Below are positions 51,595-62,200 of a stretch of 64,000 nt of DNA, piece by piece. Made by a program: the position numbers and the translations under genes. Numbering within the stretch: position 1 is the first letter of the stretch; every line of letters begins with the position of its first letter. The DNA is taken from assembly GCA_017538105.1 (NCBI GenBank), contig JAFYJN010000026.1, positions 1 through 64,000 of the forward strand. Reading direction: 5' to 3'. The notes beneath the pieces are model-generated. The model was given only the letters and a program-made list of their open reading frames with translations. It searched no databases and was not told the origin of the DNA. This DNA comes from Prevotella sp. Its GTDB lineage: Bacteria > Bacteroidota > Bacteroidia > Bacteroidales > Bacteroidaceae.

Positions 51595-53498
51595 AAACAG
51601 CACAAGAAATATTCGACCAGTTGAATTCTATTGATGAGAATGTCAGAATCGATGCAAAAAAAGCATCCGAGATAAACAAGAGCATCATGGAAACTGTGTG
51701 CGCTTTTGCCAATGAGCCAGGTTTAGGCGGTGGCTATCTGTTATTAGGTGCAGTCAGAACAGGGTTTAAGGACGGTCTTCCAGTATATGTGCCTGAGAAT
51801 ATTGAGAACCCTGATAAAATACAAAATGACGTTACGACTCAGTGCAGTTCCATGTTCAATGTACGCATCCGTCCACAAATTGAAACAGAAGTCGTAGAAG
51901 GGAAAACGGTACTTGTTGTGAAGATTGACGAAGCACCAGAGACCCAAAAACCTATATATATAGTTAACCGTGGACTACCTCAGGGAGCTTTTCGCAGAGT
52001 CGGCTCTTCAGACCAAAAGTGTACCGAAGACGATATGAGAGTATTCTATTCTTCTGCAGAGAGTTTCGACAGTACCATTGTAAAAGGAGCTACACTTGAT
52101 GATATAGATGAAAATGCAGTAGAATACTATCGAAAGCTACGTGCAAAAGTCAATCCTTATGCAGAGGAATTGTCCTACGACGATAAAGACCTTCTCATGG
52201 CATTAAGAGCCTGCGAAAAGGAAAAAGACGGCAATTATGTCTTGACCTACACGGGGCTTGTTGTATTTGGAAAATCCATGTCGTTACGCCGTCTGCTGCC
52301 TGCATTAAGAGTAGATTATATTCGTGTATCTGGCAACAGGTGGATAGAAGACCCTGATAAACGTTTCGAGACTACCATTGATATGCGTGGTCCACTTATT
52401 CTGTTGGTCAATCGTGCTCTCAATGCCATCAATGACGACCTGCCAAAAGGCTTTGAATTGAAAAAAGGCAATCTTCAGGCAGACACGCCAATTGACTTAC
52501 CTAATGATGCTCTTCGTGAGGCTTTGGTCAATGCCTTTATCCATTGTTCATTCCGGCTTAATCAGCCTATACAGATTATCAGATACTCTAATCGCTTAGA
52601 AATAATCAATCCAGGCTTCTCTTTAAAATCTCCAGAGACATTAGGGGAGCCAGGATCTGTACAGCGCAACCCTTTTATCAGTACTATATTCCATGATACA
52701 AACTTAGCAGAGACTAAAGGTTCTGGTATCAGGTCTATGAGAGGGCACATGAAAAATGCAGGAATGATGCCACCTACTTTTGAGTCTAATCGTTCTGCCA
52801 ATCAGTTCACTGCCCGTTTACTGTTGCATCACTTGTTGGATAACGAAACTATTCAGTGGCTTACTTCTTATGCAGACTATTCACTAAATAATGAGCAGAG
52901 ATTGGCTTTGGTCTTTGTCCGCGAAGTCGGGGCGATAGATAATATTACCTATCGACAGCTGAATAGTGACATTAATAATCTGAGAGCTTCTTTTGACTTG
53001 CACGATCTGTGTACCAGAGGATTATTAGAGCAAAAGGGGCAAAGTAGAAGTACATACTATATCGCGGGGGAGAAGTTCGTTAATAGTAGTGCTTTAGGAG
53101 AAAAAAGTAGAGCTGACGGGGAAAATAGTAATGCTATTGGAGAAAATAGTAGAGCTGACGGAGAAAATAGTAATGCTATTGGAGAAAATAGTAGAGCTAA
53201 CAGAGAAAATAGTAATGCTATTGGAGAAAATAATAATGCTTTACCTGCGGATTTATTGGAAAAATGTAAGAACCTGAAAAAATGGGAACCTTCAGAGAAA
53301 ATGAAAGACTTGATATTTGAATTATGCACATTTACACCTTTAAGTATCAATGAGATTGCAAGCATAATCAGAAGAAAGCCCTCTTCTGTCAGGTACCTAT
53401 ATACAAATCCTCTTATTGAGAGTGGAAAACTTTTTTATACGATACCAGAGATGATAAAACATCCCGAACAGAAATATACAACTGTCAAAAGTAAATAA
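51591..53498 (+). CDS. AlbA_2 / GHKL-type ATP-binding protein with heptapeptide repeats
   Basis: A 635-residue protein. AlbA_2 domain at residues 1-130 (NKSIMETVCAFANEPGLGGG, then YLLLGAV), then the GHKL-like LPNDALREALVNAFIHCSF with NRLEIINPGFSL, and GSGIRSMRGHMKNAGMMPP. Two winged-helix-like segments follow. Between them is a linker of seven-residue repeats (NSRADGE, NSNAIGE) at about residues 498-550. It overlaps the helicase by 4 bp and is followed after 9 bp by the methyltransferase, so the three make a helicase, ATPase, methylase unit resembling the Hma-type arrangement. Confidence 0.85.
   Translation: MKTAQEIFDQLNSIDENVRIDAKKASEINKSIMETVCAFANEPGLGGGYLLLGAVRTGFKDGLPVYVPENIENPDKIQNDVTTQCSSMFNVRIRPQIETEVVEGKTVLVVKIDEAPETQKPIYIVNRGLPQGAFRRVGSSDQKCTEDDMRVFYSSAESFDSTIVKGATLDDIDENAVEYYRKLRAKVNPYAEELSYDDKDLLMALRACEKEKDGNYVLTYTGLVVFGKSMSLRRLLPALRVDYIRVSGNRWIEDPDKRFETTIDMRGPLILLVNRALNAINDDLPKGFELKKGNLQADTPIDLPNDALREALVNAFIHCSFRLNQPIQIIRYSNRLEIINPGFSLKSPETLGEPGSVQRNPFISTIFHDTNLAETKGSGIRSMRGHMKNAGMMPPTFESNRSANQFTARLLLHHLLDNETIQWLTSYADYSLNNEQRLALVFVREVGAIDNITYRQLNSDINNLRASFDLHDLCTRGLLEQKGQSRSTYYIAGEKFVNSSALGEKSRADGENSNAIGENSRADGENSNAIGENSRANRENSNAIGENNNALPADLLEKCKNLKKWEPSEKMKDLIFELCTFTPLSINEIASIIRRKPSSVRYLYTNPLIESGKLFYTIPEMIKHPEQKYTTVKSK
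53082..53240 (+). repeat. 21-bp/42-bp tandem repeat inside the AlbA_2 gene
   Basis: Units of 21 bp encode NSxAxGE heptapeptides. The 42-bp double unit (AGTAGAGCTGACGGAGAAAA plus AGTAATGCTATTGGAGAAAA) recurs about three times with few changes, so copy number may vary. Confidence 0.85.
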
Positions 53499-53507
53499 GA
53501 AACCATT

Positions 53508-56500
53508 ATGGAGTTTAACAGAGCATATAGCCGTGACGAATTTCTCTCGTTCCTGAGAGTGAACTTTCTGCCTGAGGATTTCCGACAGGAAATAAGCAGC
53601 GTAGAGAATCCTATCCAGTTCCAATATACTCAACAAGTAACACGCTTAGGAGAATGTGACTCGCTGGGATTGGTGGTCTATGAAGTGCGCCATAGTTCAA
53701 AGCATGATGCTCGCGTAGGTCTCACCAAAGAGGCTTTCCGACTGCTGGCTGATGAGTTCTGCGAACGCGCCTTGGTGTTCTTCGTGCCTGAGGATGATAA
53801 TAACAACTATCGTTTCTCGCTGATTGAGATTACACTCGACCAATCGGAAGAGTCCTCTCGCATCAGTCGCCGCTACTCCAATCCTCATCGCTACTCCTAT
53901 TTTCTCGGTAAGGGTATCGCTTACTATACCCCTAACAAATATCTGAATGAATATGGCCGAGTGGTCAGTGTGGAGGATTTAAGGAACCGCTTCTCTGTGG
54001 ATGTGCTTACCAAAGCATTCTATCAGGAACTCAGCGACTGGTACGCCTGGGCAATTATGGTGGTGCGCTTCCCCAATGATCTGAAGACGTTAGAGGATAA
54101 TCAGAAGTATAACTCAGAGGCCATGATACGCCTGATTACTCGCCTCATCTTTGTCTGGTTCCTCAAACAGCGTCACTTAGTACCTGATGAGTTTTTCGAC
54201 GAGCAGTTTATTGCCAATGAACTGATTCAAGGCTTTACCCCTCATGCAGAATCAACTCTGTTTGGGAAATCATACGACAGCAAGTATTACAAAGGTGTGT
54301 TGCAGAATCTGTTCTTTGCCATGCTGAACAGTCCCATCACCCCAGAGGGAAAGGACACCATTTCCGAACGTCGTTTCCGTAATGGGCGTGGTGACTATGA
54401 CAACAACAAATTGATGCGTCATGAGGATTTATTTATCAATCCCGATAAGTTTGTAGAGTTGGCCAATATGTATGTGCCATTCCTGAATGGTGGTTTATTC
54501 GATTGCCTGGATGACAAGGACAAAGGCATCTATATCGATGCTTTCACAGACAGAAAGGTCATTAGTGACCAGTTAGTAATCCCTGATTTTCTGTTCTTTG
54601 GCGATGAGGTTGGTAAAAACATCGACCTCTCTGAGTGGTATGGCGACAAGAAGAAAAAGAAAGTAAGTGCACGTGGTATTATTGACATTTTGAAACGCTA
54701 TAACTTCACAGTAGAGGAAAATACGCCCTTCGATCAGGAAGTATCACTTGACCCAGAACTGTTAGGAAAAGTCTTTGAGAACCTACTGGCTGCATACAAC
54801 CCAGAAACCCAAACCACAGCCCGCAAACAGACAGGCTCTTTCTATACACCCCGTGAGATTGTGCAATATATGGTGGACGAAAGTCTGATTGCTCATTTGA
54901 AACGAACGGTAGGTGAAAAGTTAGAACCCGAATATCGAAAATTGGTGCAATACACTGATGAGGGACTGGTTCTTACTGATGATCAGAAACGTCAGATTAT
55001 GCAGTCGCTCTACGAGTGTAAGGTGCTCGACCCTGCTTGTGGTTCTGGTGCATTCCCAATGGGTATGCTCCAGCAGATGGTTCATATCCTTGGACAACTC
55101 GACCCCAACAATGAGCAATGGAAGGAAATGATGCTCAACAATGCTATCAGTGAGACATCAGATGCCTACCACAACGCAACAGATGAAGAGCGTGCTGAGA
55201 TTGTGGCTGATATTGAGCGTAGTTTCAACGAGAGCATCAACCGCCCCGACTATGCCCGCAAGCTCTACCTGATAGAGAACTGCATCTATGGTGTGGATAT
55301 CCAGCCAATTGCTATCCAAATCAGCAAATTGCGTTTCTTTATATCTTTGGTGGTTGACCAAAAGACCAACAATAATCCTGTGGATAACTTCGGCATCCGT
55401 CCTTTGCCTAACCTCGAAGCAAAGTTTGTGGCAGCAAATACGTTGATAGGATTAGAGAAGCGAGAAGCCAACCTCTTTGACTCTGATGCTATTCGTGAAA
55501 AAGAAAAGGAATTGAAAGAAGCAAAACATCGCATATTTGGTGCTAAAACTGTTAAGACCAAACGTAAATACAAGGAACGTGTAGCTATTCTCCGCACAGA
55601 GATTGCAAGTATGTTGAATGAAAGTGGTTCTATCGGTAATGCGGAAGCTCAACAACTCTCCTCGTGGGACATGTTTGATCAAAATTCAACCTCGCCCTTC
55701 TTTGACCCGGCATGGATGTTCGGTGTATCAAATGGTTTTGATGTGGTGATAGGAAATCCGCCTTACATACAACTACAAGCAAACAATAGACAATTAGCAA
55801 AGTTGTATCATGACAAGAGTTTCATAACTTTTTTTGGCTCTGGCGATATTTATTGCCTATTCTTTGAAAAAGCGAATCAATTATTATCAGATGGAGGAAT
55901 ACTCTCCTTTATCAATCCCAATACTTGGCTTCAATCGATTACATTTGGTAACTTTAGAGAATATCTGTCTTCCCATTTTTCATGGAATAGATTTCTAATA
56001 ACCGACAAAGTATTTGAAGCCACTGTAGATACTCACTGTGTGGTATTTATTAAATCAGGATGGCAAAGCGATTGTCTCATTTTTAGGAAATGCAAAAATA
56101 ATATTCAATACCTTCATACTATAGACAAGAGTAGGATTACCAAAACATCCGCATGTATTAATATAGAGGCAAATCCTTCTAAGGCTGTTCTAGCTGATAG
56201 GATTCTAAATTGTAATAAAAGATTTTCGGAGTATTATACAATTTTTAATGGTGTAAAGCCATTCGAAAAAGGCAAAGGCAATCCACCCCAGACAAAAAAA
56301 ACGATGGAAGAGAAACCTTTCGTCAAAGAAGGAATAAAGCCAGGAAAAGAATGGTTGCCGTTATTAAGAGGTAGCTTAATGAATCGATATGCCAATTTAT
56401 GGAATAATAATTACTGGATTCTATATGGAGAGTGGCTTGCTGCCCCAAGAAATCCTGCCATCTTTGAAACAAAAGAGAAAATAATAGTTAGACAAACAGG

Positions 56501-56918
56501 AGATTCTATTATCGCGACCCTTATAGGTTCCAATATTATTTGCCGAGATAATTTGCATATATGTATATCAAATACAAATGTTAGCCCAAAATTTGTTTTG
56601 GGAGTCTTGAACTCAAAACTTATGAACTTTATCTATGGTTATATTAACCCAGAAAGAGGAGAGGCATTAGCACAAGTAAAAAAGAATCATGTTGAACAGT
56701 TGCCTATTGCAATCGGCGACGAGAACGCAATAAAAAACTTAGTAGATGAAATTCTAAACAAAAAAGAGGAAGACCCACAGGCAGATACAAGCTCATTGGA
56801 AAACGAGATAGACAAGAAGGTCTATCATCTCTACGGTCTGACCTACGATGAAGTCCTCATCGTTGACCCAAATACTCCCGTTACACGAGAAGAATATGAA
56901 AAAGATTATTGTATATGA
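53508..56918 (+). CDS. Large N6-adenine DNA methyltransferase (Eco57I/PglX-like)
   Basis: A 1136-residue protein. SAM-binding motif I VLDPACGSGAFPMGMLQQM is near residue 507, preceded by TARKQTGSFYTPREIVQYMV. Catalytic motif IV is GFDVVIGNPPYIQLQ near 748, diagnostic of N6-adenine methylation. The first 480 residues are helical with no nuclease motif that I can see. The C-terminus (WLPLLRGSLMNRYANLWNNN, then ERGEALAQVKKNHVEQLPI) is a TaqI-like specificity domain. Size and layout match the methylases of BREX, Hma and type IIG-like systems. It marks self DNA; the helicase would act on unmarked DNA. Confidence 0.9.
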   Translation: MEFNRAYSRDEFLSFLRVNFLPEDFRQEISSVENPIQFQYTQQVTRLGECDSLGLVVYEVRHSSKHDARVGLTKEAFRLLADEFCERALVFFVPEDDNNNYRFSLIEITLDQSEESSRISRRYSNPHRYSYFLGKGIAYYTPNKYLNEYGRVVSVEDLRNRFSVDVLTKAFYQELSDWYAWAIMVVRFPNDLKTLEDNQKYNSEAMIRLITRLIFVWFLKQRHLVPDEFFDEQFIANELIQGFTPHAESTLFGKSYDSKYYKGVLQNLFFAMLNSPITPEGKDTISERRFRNGRGDYDNNKLMRHEDLFINPDKFVELANMYVPFLNGGLFDCLDDKDKGIYIDAFTDRKVISDQLVIPDFLFFGDEVGKNIDLSEWYGDKKKKKVSARGIIDILKRYNFTVEENTPFDQEVSLDPELLGKVFENLLAAYNPETQTTARKQTGSFYTPREIVQYMVDESLIAHLKRTVGEKLEPEYRKLVQYTDEGLVLTDDQKRQIMQSLYECKVLDPACGSGAFPMGMLQQMVHILGQLDPNNEQWKEMMLNNAISETSDAYHNATDEERAEIVADIERSFNESINRPDYARKLYLIENCIYGVDIQPIAIQISKLRFFISLVVDQKTNNNPVDNFGIRPLPNLEAKFVAANTLIGLEKREANLFDSDAIREKEKELKEAKHRIFGAKTVKTKRKYKERVAILRTEIASMLNESGSIGNAEAQQLSSWDMFDQNSTSPFFDPAWMFGVSNGFDVVIGNPPYIQLQANNRQLAKLYHDKSFITFFGSGDIYCLFFEKANQLLSDGGILSFINPNTWLQSITFGNFREYLSSHFSWNRFLITDKVFEATVDTHCVVFIKSGWQSDCLIFRKCKNNIQYLHTIDKSRITKTSACINIEANPSKAVLADRILNCNKRFSEYYTIFNGVKPFEKGKGNPPQTKKTMEEKPFVKEGIKPGKEWLPLLRGSLMNRYANLWNNNYWILYGEWLAAPRNPAIFETKEKIIVRQTGDSIIATLIGSNIICRDNLHICISNTNVSPKFVLGVLNSKLMNFIYGYINPERGEALAQVKKNHVEQLPIAIGDENAIKNLVDEILNKKEEDPQADTSSLENEIDKKVYHLYGLTYDEVLIVDPNTPVTREEYEKDYCI

Positions 56919-57682
56919 TTAAGAAGAAAAAGAAAACATGTATCTGGTGTGGAAAAAGTGAGCCAGAAGTTGAATTTAATACGATTGCTCACATTCTTCC
57001 TCATGCTTTGGGCGGCCAAGAAATAGTTGACGATGTTTGTGATGATTGTAACCACTATTTTGGCACAGCTCCTAAGGGAAGACAAGGCGTTCCATGTATG
57101 GATCATGCTTTCAAAGAAATTTTTGGCGCAATACGTATGTTTAGCAAAAATTTATCTTCTGAATCATACAAAAATTTCAGTTCCTCATATTTCACATATC
57201 GCCATAGTAATCATCTTATTAAAATAAAAAACAATTTCAATTCAAAATATGTAACTCATCAGTTCAAGAGGGGACTGTATGAAGTGTTTTTGCAAAAATA
57301 TCATCTTGAAACAGGTGATGGGCATAATCGTATATTTCAGGCTGTACGTGATTTTGCACGATATGATAAGGGAGAATTACGTGTCTTTTATGGTTTTAAT
57401 AATATCATATTGTCCCCAGACGAGAATTATATGAAACATCCATATTTACCTATGGGTGAAAAACTGCGAGAAGATATTACTAAATACGGGATGTTTGACT
57501 TCTGGATAATGGGACACCATTTCTATCTAGAGGTTATTCCAATACTTGCAAATGTTTATCTTGACCATTATCTTCAAGAACAAGCAAATAATACTATTAT
57601 TCGTATTAAGAATAATGAAGGTATTTATGAGTTTAATGATATGATGCAGATAGACTTCTTGATGCAAAGATTTAATTCATAG
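56915..57682 (+). CDS. HNH-type nuclease, first of two in the island
   Basis: 255 residues from the ATG at 56915, which overlaps the methyltransferase stop (ATGA). N-terminal TCIWCGKSEPEVEFNTIAH, then ILPHALGGQEIVDDVCDDCN gives the zinc-ribbon HNH layout (CxxC, AHxxPxxLGG, CxxCN). The rest is helical and unassigned. Base composition is markedly AT-rich compared with the preceding genes. It is probably the DNA-cleaving or accessory part of the system. Confidence 0.75.
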   Translation: MIKKKKKTCIWCGKSEPEVEFNTIAHILPHALGGQEIVDDVCDDCNHYFGTAPKGRQGVPCMDHAFKEIFGAIRMFSKNLSSESYKNFSSSYFTYRHSNHLIKIKNNFNSKYVTHQFKRGLYEVFLQKYHLETGDGHNRIFQAVRDFARYDKGELRVFYGFNNIILSPDENYMKHPYLPMGEKLREDITKYGMFDFWIMGHHFYLEVIPILANVYLDHYLQEQANNTIIRIKNNEGIYEFNDMMQIDFLMQRFNS

Positions 57683-57713
57683 TGTGAATAAACCAAATTA
57701 ATAATATAGAATT

Positions 57714-58355
57714 ATGTCACGACTCGGCGATTTATACAAGGCAATGGAAACGTTGCGGAAAGAAGGGCTCTCCCTGAATGAAGACTTGGAGAGACAAGTA
57801 AGCGAACTGGAAGAAGACATCATCAAGAAAGAGATTCTTCCAGTAGTAACGGAAACCATTGAACCAGCTTTGAAGCAGGTACAGCGTGAATTGGTGCTGG
57901 TGGTTGACTATCACCCAGGACTGCCTATTAGCGTATCGTTGTCACGTAAGACAAACATCACAGAACTGATTGATGCCAAGCGTTTGGAAGCAGATCCTGA
58001 GGTGGAACACAAGGAGTTTGGCCCAAGGAAAACCAAGAGAACGCAGATTGCTCCCAAAACAGGTTTATGTATCCGTAGAAAAGACGGTTCTATTCTTCAG
58101 GAACACGATGCTGCCACCACATTCACCTCAGCAATTATTGAGGCAGGCTTGTTAAGGGTTCGTGAGCTGGATGTTAAATTCTGCCGCATCAATGTGGTCT
58201 CTACGACCAAAGATAAAAAATATGGTCATGCCCAGCGCGAAGCTGCTCCTGGTCTATATGTCCTCACCCACAGTAGTACTAAGGATAAAAAGAAGATCCT
58301 GGACAAAATCAATACCGCCCTCAAAATGGGCTGGACAGTTGAGATCGTGAAATAA
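57714..58355 (+). CDS. Unknown protein between two HNH genes
   Basis: A 213-residue protein starting MSRLGDLYKAMETLRKEGLS. The first 70 residues look coiled-coil (LNEDLERQVSELEEDIIKKE). A central basic stretch (FGPRKTKRTQIAPKTGL) is followed by a compact alpha/beta segment (GSILQEHDAATTFTSAIIEA, then GLLRVRELDV) and a basic tail (THSSTKDKKKILDKINTALK). I recognise no family. The coiled coil and basic patches suggest a DNA-binding or oligomeric partner. Codon use is closer to that of the methyltransferase than to its AT-rich HNH neighbours. Confidence 0.75.
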   Translation: MSRLGDLYKAMETLRKEGLSLNEDLERQVSELEEDIIKKEILPVVTETIEPALKQVQRELVLVVDYHPGLPISVSLSRKTNITELIDAKRLEADPEVEHKEFGPRKTKRTQIAPKTGLCIRRKDGSILQEHDAATTFTSAIIEAGLLRVRELDVKFCRINVVSTTKDKKYGHAQREAAPGLYVLTHSSTKDKKKILDKINTALKMGWTVEIVK

Positions 58356-58434
58356 TAATAGCGAATATTTGCGAATAAGGTTCTTATTGTACCAGGAAGA
58401 CAATATAATAATATTCAATCTACAAATTATAAAT

Positions 58435-59196
58435 ATGGTTAGTTTTGAAGCTTATAAATTTGATCATGTATATGAATTTGCGGACATCATTTATAAGATG
58501 GTGGAAGATGAAACTATGTTTTGGGCTTACGACAATACACAACTTATAGATGCTGTTATACGATATAATAAGATTAGTCTTCTGCATATTTACATCTATA
58601 CGCAATTACTTAACTACCATGGGCGTTTATATCGGAAATGTGGTGACTGCTATGACGAAGATGCTTATTATAAATGGGTCGATATCGCAAATACTTATGG
58701 AGTGAAATATAAAACTGAATACGACGAGGATGAAGGCGATGCTTTTTATCATTGGTACAAAAATAACGAAAGTGTGTTTCAAAAATTATTTCAGTATATC
58801 ACTGATGAAGTTTTCTATTGTCTCTTTGCAAATCATCCTTTTTTAGTCAGATTCAATAATATTGTTGCTGCATTAATTAAAAATGAAAATGAGGAACGAG
58901 ATTTTGATTTTCCGAAAGAATCAATAGATAAGAACGGGACAATAAAAAGATGCTCTATTCCCCAATGGGCAAAACTTGCAGTTTTTCACAGGGATCATGG
59001 TAGATGTGTTTTCTGTGGAAAAGATCTAACAAATGTGTATACCCATTCAAATGCTGTTAATTATGACCATATTGTGCCATTAAATAGGTATGGCGCTAAT
59101 GACCCTTGTAATCTTCAAACTACTTGTGAACATTGTAATAAATCAAAGCAAGATAAAGAAGAGAATCCACAATACAAATACGAACCCTGGTGGTAA
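58435..59196 (+). CDS. HNH endonuclease, second of two in the island
   Basis: 253 residues from the ATG at 58435; an upstream in-frame ATG at 58369 would add 22 residues of hydrophobic AT-derived sequence. The C-terminus holds a classical HNH: IPQWAKLAVFHRDHGRCVFC, then NYDHIVPLNRYGANDPCNLQ and TTCEHCNKSKQDK, ending EPWW. The N-terminal 170 residues are helical and acidic and are unassigned. It is strongly AT-rich and separated by 13 bp from the large NTPase, so the two may be one unit. Confidence 0.82.
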   Translation: MVSFEAYKFDHVYEFADIIYKMVEDETMFWAYDNTQLIDAVIRYNKISLLHIYIYTQLLNYHGRLYRKCGDCYDEDAYYKWVDIANTYGVKYKTEYDEDEGDAFYHWYKNNESVFQKLFQYITDEVFYCLFANHPFLVRFNNIVAALIKNENEERDFDFPKESIDKNGTIKRCSIPQWAKLAVFHRDHGRCVFCGKDLTNVYTHSNAVNYDHIVPLNRYGANDPCNLQTTCEHCNKSKQDKEENPQYKYEPWW

Positions 59197-59209
59197 ATAA
59201 ATATAGATA

Positions 59210-62200
59210 ATGGCAAAAGAAACAAATTTCATTCCAAGGAAAGTTACAAATCCAAACGACTGTCTGGATAGGAAGTCTTATTTATGTATCTGTGGCCTTT
59301 TTTGCGATTCAAGAGCAATTACCGACGAAATCAAATATCATGACAAGACATCAAATATTGATGGATTTATTCAGTTGATAGATGAAAACGACTATCCCAT
59401 CGGGAATATATTTATTCAAGCCAAGACATATAAGTCGAAATACAAAGGACAGAACAAGGCAGAAATTCCTGCTTATTTTGTAGCTTATGCCATGAGGATG
59501 CGTAATGAAGTTTGTATTTTCTTTTCTGTTGATGCATATGATAATAAGATTTATTGGAAATACATTTCTGATGACTATATAAGACAATTTAATAATGAGG
59601 GAGATAATGAAATCCATACATATGAATTCTGCGATGATGAAATAGTAACGAGTGAGAACATTGCTGCAACGGTTGACCGTTGGAAGCAAATCTTTAATGA
59701 TAAGATCGCGCAGCTAACAAAGGAGAAGAAGAGTACGGAGGAGGTAATGACAGAAAGCCGTTCTGCATTTCAACGAATCAATACCTATTTTCATGATTTG
59801 AAAGATTCTTTTGTAGAAAGGAAGGAGATAGATATACTTTGCAAATGGGTCAAAGAGGAACTACAGGAAAAGGAGTCTTGCGTGAAATTGCTCGTTGGCA
59901 ATGCTGGAATGGGGAAAAGTGTTGTAATAAAAAAGGTAATTCAAAGATTGAATGCTGACAGCATTAGATGTTTCGCAATTAAAGCGGATAAACTTCAAAC
60001 TCCTGTTGGATATTCAAGTAATGAACATCTGGAATTACTGAGAAATACATTCTCCAGTTTGATTCAAGAAAAGAGAGCAGTGCTAATTATCGACCAGATC
60101 GATGCATTGTCGCAATACATAAATAGCGACAGAAACAAATTAGAAAATATCACAGCCCTGATTAAACTCTTTTCTGATGACAAGAATATGAGAAATGTGA
60201 GGATTATTGTATCTTGCCGTTCCTTTGACTTGGATTTTGACCCCAAACTAAGTTTGTTAGGACGTGAGCCTCAAATTAAACTTGGGCTGTTATCGAAGGA
60301 AGATGTGGAGAAGGTGCTTGATAGATTGAAAGCTGGTCTATATAATGAGTTGGATGCAAAAACATTATCTGTGCTACAAACGCCTCAGCATTTAAATCTA
60401 TTCTGTAGAGTATATGTAAAAAACAAGAGAAAAGACTATAATTCAATTACCGAATTGTATGATGAGTTGTGGCAACAGACAATAGGCTTGGCAGAAGTAA
60501 AGATCAACAAAGAGGTTGCAGAAAAGATTCTCTATGACTTGGCACTTAAAATATATGATGACGAAACGTTAACACCTCAATGGGATTATGATACATCGGA
60601 ATTGAGAGAAGCGAATTATCTGATTAGTGAAGGTGTTATTGAGCAAATAGATAATAGAGCCTCATTCTTCCACCAGAGTATGTATGACTATGTCTTTGCT
60701 CGATATTACAAAAAAGAGAAACGCTCGCTGATTCAAGATTTGCTGGAAAAGAAAAAGCATCAGGGAATATTTATGCGCTCAACTGTGAATTTTGTCTTGG
60801 ATTATGAAAGGGCAAAAAGCACGAAGCAATATAAAGAGGACGTAAATACTATCTTGTTTTCTGGAAGAATCAGGACTCATATTCAACTTATGTTATTGTG
60901 GGCAGTGGCAAACAGGGAGGACATACAGCCATTTGAGAAGAAATGTATCAAAGAGTTGTATGTACAGAATAGATTGCTGTTCTTTTCATTTATCAGACGG
61001 ACATACAATAAGAAATGGTATCAGATAATTACACCACTCATAGCTAAGGAGATTAAAACGATGGGAATCGGAGATGCTGTCTATGATAATGTTTATGGAT
61101 ATTTCTGGAATCATGTTCAGCAGAGCACAGAAGATATATTCAAGCTGGTTGATAGCATAAAAGATGAAAAGACAAGAAATACTATTGCCAGAAATATTAT
61201 GCGTGCAACTCCTGATTACACATTTGATATTGTTACTAAATGGTACAAAGTCTTATGTGACACCCCCTATTATAAAGCTGACTTCTTAGAAAGAGCATTG
61301 TCAACTAATCCTCAATTCGTACTTGATAACATCTCTGAATTAATAGATTATATTTTAAACCCACAAGAGAAAGAAAATCATCATGAAGAGCACGTCGTGG
61401 AAAGGACATTAGAAGAGATATGCACTCCTCTAACGGAGAAGTTCCCTGAAGTTATTTATCCTATTTTGCGTGACAGAATACTCTATGCAATAAATGAATA
61501 TAGGGTTCCCTCATGGAGTGGAGAAATAGACTATAACAATGTATTTCCACTAATGATGAATCAGCATCATCATGCACATGCCCTACATGAATGGTATGGA
61601 GAGATATTAAAGAAACAAGTAAAACACAAAACGGAATCTGCTATAACAGACATAAGAAAACTGTTGAGTCAAAGAGAGGCAAGTTGCTATGGCTTTGCTT
61701 TTAAAGCTATGAAAGAATCTCCAACCTTGTTTACAGATGACATTGTTGCTATTCTTAAAGATAAAAAGTTGGTAGATGACTTGCTGTCATATAGTGATGT
61801 GACTTATTACTTCTTGGAGATGTTAAAAGCATGGTTCCCGTTAGTTGATAGTGACACATCGGCTTTGTGTCAGGATCTCATATACAACTTTAAGTCGGAT
61901 TCTGATATGGAACCAGATAAGAAAAGATCATTCACAGGAACATATTATCCAAATTTAGGTTATGACCAAAGAAAACTGATATGGGCAATACCAGAAAAAC
62001 TGAGGAATAGTAAAATAAAACGCAGACAACAAGAACTGATAAGGAAATTTGGAGGCGAATGGAAAAATGAGAAACCTGATCACGATGTTACTGCTGCTTT
62101 TGTGTGTGGTGGGCTGATGTCTGTAGAACAATACAAGACAGTATCATGCGAAGATTGGCGAAGGTCTTTTCATGGAATAAAGAGTTATGCGAAAGGCAAA

